A DNA stretch of 64,000 nt. Origin: Parapristionchus giblindavisi (lineage: Eukaryota > Nematoda > Chromadorea > Rhabditida > Diplogasteridae). Each line of letters opens with the position of its first letter. The stretch's first letter is position 1. The stretch spans positions 124,001 through 188,000 of the forward strand of contig CALSFV010000025.1 of assembly GCA_943737045.1 (NCBI GenBank), written 5' to 3'. The translations under genes and the position numbers were made by a program. The notes below the pieces were generated by a model, which was given only the letters and a program-made list of their open reading frames with translations, searched no databases and was not told the origin of the DNA. This document shows positions 58,452-64,000 of the stretch, one piece after another.

Positions 58452-59530
58452 GATTATTATTATTATTCATATATTAAACGTTCGATAATAGTTTTTTTCG
58501 CAAACAATACCTGATGCATGGGTGCCTGCATCGTGTGCGGCAGGGACGGATGCTGCGGAGTGGGTGCGGCAATCGTGGCAGACGCGGGGGTCGCGGACGA
58601 CTGTGACGCGGACGCCGCGTTGGACGCGGGCGCCCCGATCAACTGGACGCTCGCGGTCGACTGTACGCTTTGAGGGCGCGATTGATCCTCTGCAAATTGA
58701 AATTTATGATAATTATATACATTTGTATCATCGGATTGACGGCTAATCCCGATCTTGTTATCGTTCAATATGTTTCGTTGCTTAACTCCCTCCATATTAA
58801 TCCCATCCATCTCTCTCACTCGCAGTCATCATTGATATCATAAGCCGATTTGGGAGTGAATATCAGTAAACGCCTTTTACTCTAACCGTCCTAAAATATA
58901 GAAAGGCTAAATATAGAAAAGCGGGAAATGTCGAAACAAGACGGCTGGTTCATAACATAGGTCGAAAAGTATGTTACAAAGTACCAAGCCTGACCGCATT
59001 TCGAGCCAAAATTTCCTAAAAATCGAAAAGCCTGACCGCATTTTGAGCCAAAATTTCACCAAAATCGTAAAACCTGACCGCATTTTGAGCCAAATTTTCC
59101 AAAAAATCCAAAAACCAGACCGCATTTTGAAATCCGATAACCTAGCTATTCGACCTATGGTTCATAAATCATTTTTCGTACACGACAATTACACCTACAG
59201 CCATCTTGCCATTCTGCACATACCAAAAATTCCACACAAATTGTTGTCAACATAAATCAACCAAGCCCTCCCCCCTTTTTAGACATTCATACTACCCACA
59301 AATCAAGGAAATGCGCCGAGACAGCACACTGTCCCATGACGAACCCAGCCACTGAGGCTAATGTGACATGGCATCAAGCAACCATACCCCCAATGGGTCT
59401 CCGTTTTCCCCCGTTATCCATTCCCCGTACCCTTGGTGAGCTGGGGCATGCCCGCGACGCCAGCTTCGTCGATAAAATAGTAGTAGGGCTGCGGTGGGGG
59501 CACTTCATGGGGTACTCCGGGCGGCCACAT
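49766..59530 (-). CDS. Large glutamine-rich, coiled-coil nuclear-type protein
   Basis: Twenty-seven exons with closing phase, about 1,340 residues: 59530-59431, 58689-58511, 58386-58201, 57947-57735, 57496-57250, 57146-57091, 56884-56806, 56665-56619, 56358-56159, 55970-55879, 55814-55720, 55625-55545, 55490-55389, 55053-54945, 54690-54620, 54404-54282, 54186-54094, 54025-53942, 53598-53536, 53195-52941, 52756-52663, 52384-52298, 52096-51836, 51652-51398, 51083-50965, 50656-50161, 50001-49766. It opens with a Pro-rich exon containing PPPQPYYYFIDEAGVAG, then polyQ blocks, SPEVAAQLFAGMDDQTKRLL, a highly charged Glu/Arg helix (about 385-435), a coiled coil (FQRFDLQSKDYEKEKDLC), Ser/Ala/Pro/Gln-rich segments, and acidic repeats FEPLSDDEDE and YDPLSSDED at the end. 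Composition suggests a transcriptional or RNA-processing coactivator; I cannot name the orthologue. ATG at 59530 is 14 bases after an acceptor, but an upstream exon is possible. Confidence 0.85.
50850..50967. repeat. 59-bp tandem duplication spanning an exon end and donor
   Basis: Two copies of TTACGGTAGATGATTGTGCC ... TACTACTAACCTCC lie end to end, covering the last bases of exon 50965-51083 and its GTTAGT donor, so a second potential donor sits 59 bases into the intron. Confidence 0.8.
51363..51377. repeat. Poly-C tract
   Basis: About fourteen consecutive C (G on the sense strand of the Q-rich gene) near the 5' splice site of an intron. Confidence 0.9.
52444..52611. repeat. Inverted repeat with TGACGTCA cores in Q-rich gene intron
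   Basis: Arms of about 70 bp include AAATGTGACGTCATTAGCGT and ACGCTAATGACGTCACATTT, separated by about 30 bp. A hairpin MITE-like insertion; TGACGTCA is also the CREB/ATF consensus. Confidence 0.75.
53467..53522. repeat. (ATT)n microsatellite
   Basis: Array in a Q-rich gene intron; further arrays occur at 54419-54515, 55660-55701 and 58396-58466 in the same gene. Confidence 0.95.
57517..57680. repeat. Small MITE with TACATTTTCAGTACCCTCGC end, copy 2
   Basis: In a Q-rich gene intron; closely related to 5076-5272, with right end GCGAGGGTATGAAAATGCAT complementary to the left. Confidence 0.75.
57955..58009. repeat. (TA)n microsatellite
   Basis: About 26 TA units directly upstream (minus sense) of a Q-rich gene acceptor. 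Confidence 0.95.
58956..59159. repeat. CATAGGTCGA MITE copy with four internal units
   Basis: In the Q-rich gene's first intron. Longest copy: four tandem units of about 43 bp around CTGACCGCATTTTGAGCCAA between inverted ends. Confidence 0.85.
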
Positions 59531-59544
59531 TGCTGGCGCGATCG

Positions 59545-62500
59545 CTGTGAACATACTCCTTCTTCTACACTATATATGTACAGATATGCGTGTGTCCTAA
59601 GCAGCTCCTAGTGTGTAGATCCGATAGCGTATATACAGATATTGTGGGAGATGATATGGAGAGTCGACCTCCTGACGAGAGTCGAGCTAAACAGGTTGCA
59701 TTACGCAAAAAAATGGGGGTATGGGCTGTAACGAACGGAGCGGGGGTTATACAATCAACGACAAGACAACAATAAAACGTATAATAGGCGTGAGCAGTGG
59801 CTGAATAAGTACCCTGCAAAAACAGAAGCCAAGTCTGGATATTTTTGTTATCGAATGATCCATGTGCTAGATCAAAATGTCCAATTCCAAAAATGCCCGG
59901 TAAGAAACAGCAGGTATCTATTTAGTCACTGTGTGTGAGAGGGAAATGAGAGATAAAAACTTTATGAACGAATAGACTCAGAATAGTCAATGCAGGAAAT
60001 AGAACGACTACAATATGACACTAAACGTTTTGCATCATCGATGCAGGAGAAATGTCATACAATTTAAGCCATCCATATTCAGCTAAATTGTTTAGGCATC
60101 AATAGTACAGTAAGGGGCACACAACAGCTCATTTGTTGTCTGGGAAGCATAAAGAATCGAAAGCGTGCGAAAGATCATTTCGAAATTATGACTTGGCCAT
60201 ATTAGTCTGATGACGAATGGAAAAAAAAAGATGACTGTTTCTGATGAAGAAGCGTATGCTGACGTGGAATATTGTGTCTATCAACAGTATTGTTTGGACT
60301 ATAACGGTAGTTGCAGTGCCATAAACTCCGCCGTAATAATAGATAGCATAGATCAGCCCCATACATCGTGTCCAAGATAGCATTGAATGTTGCAAATACA
60401 AATCTATTGCAAATCTATAGGCGGAAACAAATGTTCGTTTCGCAATTGATCTTCTGACCTCTGGCGTGCGTGTCATTTTCAATATTCATTCAACTCTGCT
60501 CTACGCTCTCTCTCTGTATTAAAAGTGACTGCTTATGACGGAATAAAAAAAACACTGATAGCAGTTGAGTCATGTTTTTACGACCAATCACTATGAGGTT
60601 AATTCCTCCGATAAAGGCATACCTAGAGCCAATTTTGCTCTCGACTCTGGCAATGCTCTCTCGCTTTCTTTGTCTACTCTAGAGCATTACCAGAGAGTAA
60701 AATTAGCTCGAGTTTTTTCTTCAATTCGCTTATTTTCCATGTACACTGATCTCTAATACGTCTATGTGCCCTTTCAAACCGTTCACAATACGATTCTTAA
60801 TGCATTACTGCACTCCAAATCACTTCACGTGCAGCCATTAGAAACATTCGGCGGGTGACTAAGGACACTGACTCAACATGATAACTAGATGGATGCCCTT
60901 TTGATTGTGATAAGGGACCACGAGCTCGATAGTTCATATCGATAGAGTGGCAACAACAAAGGAGGACGCCGCTCCATACAACAAGTGATGTGGACGACGC
61001 ACACATTTCAGGAATTAGTCGAATGAGCGATGACAAGAGGCAAATGGCTAGACCTCAGAAGCAGAAAAGAAAAGTGCAATGTAGATAAACGAGAAAGAGG
61101 AAATTCAGAGACACAGAGAAAGAGAGAAGACAAAACTGCATCAAGGCATCAGCATGGAGACGCGTGTAACAACTATTAAAGGAGAACGAGGAGGGTGGCA
61201 AAACGAACGAGAGAAACAAAGTGACTATAACAATTTTGAAATGCTATGAAACAGGGCAAATTCAATTGCTGCAACATGTAGAGTAAAGAGTATGCAGGGA
61301 AAATAGATGTGTGGGCGGGGTCGAAGAAGCCGAAAGCGTAAATCCACTCCCTGGCTCTTAGCATTTAGAAGAACTGTGCCGTGTGTGGGGCCTAGCAACA
61401 CAGTCACAACGATCTCATCCCACTCCGATAATGCGTTCATAAAGATTCAAAGGAGAGGATGAGTGGATCAAAGAATATACCAGACCGATTTAAAAAAAAT
61501 AATAATAATAAAACAACCGAACGCAAACCGCCCTTCCAACTGATACTGTTCGATCCGCGTAAAAATAGTAAAAGCGAAGTTATTGTTAATGAATGAATCT
61601 AGACAGACAATAGATAGCTGTGGTCATTACCAGGGGATACTCGGAAAAAGTATCTCCATTGGGACTCATTAAGGAATAGCCGGTCCAATAATGGGCATTT
61701 TTCACCGATAATCAGCCAATCCCCAAGCACCCGTTATCTCACTCCATGCTATAGTCATCTGTGAAAACCAAAGACCCGACATTCCTCGACAACTGCTCAC
61801 GGGCGCAGTCTGTAGTCTATATAGCTACTATACGCATAGACGATTGGAGGATAATCTCTCGTCTATGCTGTCGATGTGTCCCTTAGGACACGGGGGTACG
61901 TGACAACGACATGAAACAGTGATATCACACGGTAGCTAATCGTCTCTGACGATAATGATAAGTAGATAAGATGATTATCATAAGCCCTCGGGGGTTAGAG
62001 ATCGACGCTGAGATAAGGAATGATCTAATAGTAAGGGTGCACTAATAATCGCATAATCTACCTAACCAGACACGGCTATAAGTCGATCTTAGGACTCTCT
62101 TTCCGCGCGCAGGAAAAATCGTACATCTCGGGCAAAACTAAATCATAATCCATTCTCGCTACTAGTAGATATATACTCCTGCGTACTGCGCTCTTTTCTT
62201 TTTAGTAGCCAATTTCGAAACAGCAATAATTGGGAGAATCAAGAGTGAGCGAGGCGGAAAAAATGTCGACTAATTACTGTGAGACCAAAAACAGAATTGT
62301 CAACAGCGCAGGTCACACGACTTGTGGGAAGACAGAAGTCGATAATAAATTTAAATTGGACGCTATGATCAGTCAACACATTTTTCTGGATCGTACAGTA
62401 CTCAAGCGAACACGGTAAACAATGTGAAATTTGAATAAACGGTGGGCTCAGATAATTCGAGAAACATATTTAGTCTAATTTTCTTGGCTGCAAGTTTAAA

Positions 62501-64000
62501 AGTTGGCACAAAATGGGAGGTCAAGAAAAGTAGCTAGACTATACACGATGCTCAAATTATCTGCAGACTTTTAAAGAAAACGATATAAGAGCCGACGACT
62601 TCCTTGTTAGCCACAATCTCGGTGGTGATGAAAGGTTGCAAGAAGTCTCGAAAAAAGATGCGAGAGTGTGTGCAAAACGAAGAGAGTTCTCTCCGCTTTT
62701 CGTAATCATTTCGCAACCTCTGTGTGATCCTTTTCATTTAACCTCCACCCCTCCACCCCTCCATTCATTCCATGAATGCCCCTCCCTCTGACTTCTTCTA
62801 TTCATCCACCATGAATGAATGTACGACCATTCTTTGTTCAGACGGCGCTACACTTTAGGTCGGGGTGATCTTTTGTGTGCGCGTGTGGCTACTACCTCCC
62901 ATTTCTGTTCCCAGATTAGACTCCTAACTACCGTACACGCTGTACTTTGCGACATTTCGCAATTCGACAATAAAATCACTGCAGAACACGAGATGTGTCA
63001 AAATATATAGGAAGTGAGACAGGGCCCACATTCCACAACACGATGCCTTCGTCATGTCAAAGGATGATTGATATTTACAGAAACACTGATAACAATCAAA
63101 CCGGCCATTGAACCTTCCTGATAAGATAAACCTTCCTGTCCTGTATCTTATCTTATCTCTACATGCGACCGTCCGATATCAATCACATTTTTAAAAGTGG
63201 CCTCCCTCAGTTATCAAATGAACAAACTTAGTAGTGACTATGATAGCCTCATAAATGATTCATTCATTGATTCACCAAAACTCAAATGTAAAAATATATA
63301 CACATTGCGGTAGATCGAAAACTACCGTAATCATCCTTCATTGTATCGCATTACACATCCTCCTCCCATCCATCAGTTCACCCCCTCACTAGTCTTTCCA
63401 TTACTACTCTGCTAGAAAATACACCGTTCAATCTCCACTTATCATTCTATTTGTGGCAGGGGCGGGTCGGAGGAGGATAGGAAGAGTTTATTGGAATAAA
63501 GGAATTCCCTTCAAGATGGATGCCCTCACAGACCCATAGATAGATAGTGCGTTGGCCTTATATTAAAAGCTATATAGGAAATAAAATATCCACTGGGTGA
63601 AGGGACGTGAGGAATCAATCTCCCTAGGGTCGGTAATTAAATTACCTCATAATTGAACAGTTACCAACTACATTAGTATATCTCTCATGCATATGTAGAC
63701 TAATGCAATATAGTACAGAGACCACAAAATTGCTTGAAAGCAGCTCAAAGAGCTTCCTAATAGCATAAATGAGGATCAGTCTCTACGGGAAGTACGGCAG
63801 ACAGGATAGATGGGCACGGTAATAGCCTTTTCCTACTCTATTTCATCAATCTCCCTTTTATCTCACACAGATTAACCCTCTCGACCTCTGGCTCAAATCT
63901 CTAATACATTTACTTGTATTACTTGGTGAGTGTACCGGGCATACTAGGGCTTCCATACTACTCCTACCCGGGGAGATAGCGCAAGCAGTAGGCTTCCACG
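59545..64000. other. 4.4-kb stretch without a supported gene
   Basis: Upstream of the Q-rich gene. It contains one hairpin-family copy (60611-60720) and AT-rich DNA, with no ORF showing paired splice sites or a known domain. The Q-rich promoter, and possibly unseen 5' exons, should lie here. Confidence 0.55.
60611..60720. repeat. CTCTCCGCTCT hairpin element, copy 11
   Basis: ATAAAGGCATACCTAGAGCC ... AGAGTAAAATTAGCTCGAG around CTCTCTCGCTTTCTTTGTCT. Confidence 0.8.

Noticed and set aside
58956..59159. CRISPR-like spaced repeat
   Set aside because: Four near-identical adjacent units without unique spacers, inside a MITE in a nematode intron.
62230..62418. 62-codon plus-strand ORF in the right-hand gene-free stretch
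   Set aside because: No splice context, domain or homologous feature; length is within chance expectation.

Overview
The window looks like nuclear DNA of a rhabditid/diplogastrid-type nematode. Genes are split into many short exons (about 50-250 bp) with GT..AG introns, some start codons sit 4-15 bases after a splice acceptor (as expected for spliced-leader trans-splicing), and the DNA is full of AT-rich inverted-repeat elements. Two neighbouring genes match the C. elegans K06H7 pair vms-1 and grp-1 by recall. There are no bacterial operons, rRNA genes, canonical tRNAs, CRISPR arrays or recognisable viral genes. Coding exons were assembled by eye: splice phase closes across every junction listed, but none has been checked against transcripts.

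Layout. 1-9.3 kb (-): vms-1/ANKZF1 orthologue, running off the left edge, with a 2.4-kb nest of three palindromic transposons in intron 1. 9.8-11 kb: a palindromic element carrying tRNA-like pol III boxes. 12.8-19.5 kb (-): complete cytohesin (grp-1; Sec7 plus PH), 15 exons. 19.5-20.6 kb: divergent promoter region. 20.7-24.1 kb (+): a 419-residue tyrosine-kinase-like pseudokinase with a dead mariner-type element in its second-last large intron. 24.6-34.5 kb (-): a 363-residue class-A peptide-type GPCR with a 5.6-kb second intron. 34.5-44.8 kb: gene-poor and repeat-rich. 44.9-46.9 kb (-): two tandem copies of a small secreted Gly/Tyr-rich peptide gene. 47.4-49.3 kb (+): an unidentified multi-exon gene. 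49.8-59.5 kb (-): a 27-exon gene for a roughly 1,340-residue glutamine-rich protein with a charged coiled-coil. 59.6-64 kb: no supported gene.

The genes do not form one pathway. VMS1 is a peptidyl-tRNA release factor in ribosome quality control, cytohesin is an Arf GTPase exchange factor, and the pseudokinase, GPCR, secreted peptides and Q-rich protein are separate. The most unusual content is non-coding: introns built largely from (GATCAAA)n/(TTTGATC)n heptamers, a family of about 110-bp hairpin elements clustered at 25-46 kb, nested TA-flanked palindromes, tRNA-related SINE-like copies, and an extra 17-codon exon immediately before the catalytic glutamate loop of the Sec7 domain. I did not find a clearly new multi-gene system.
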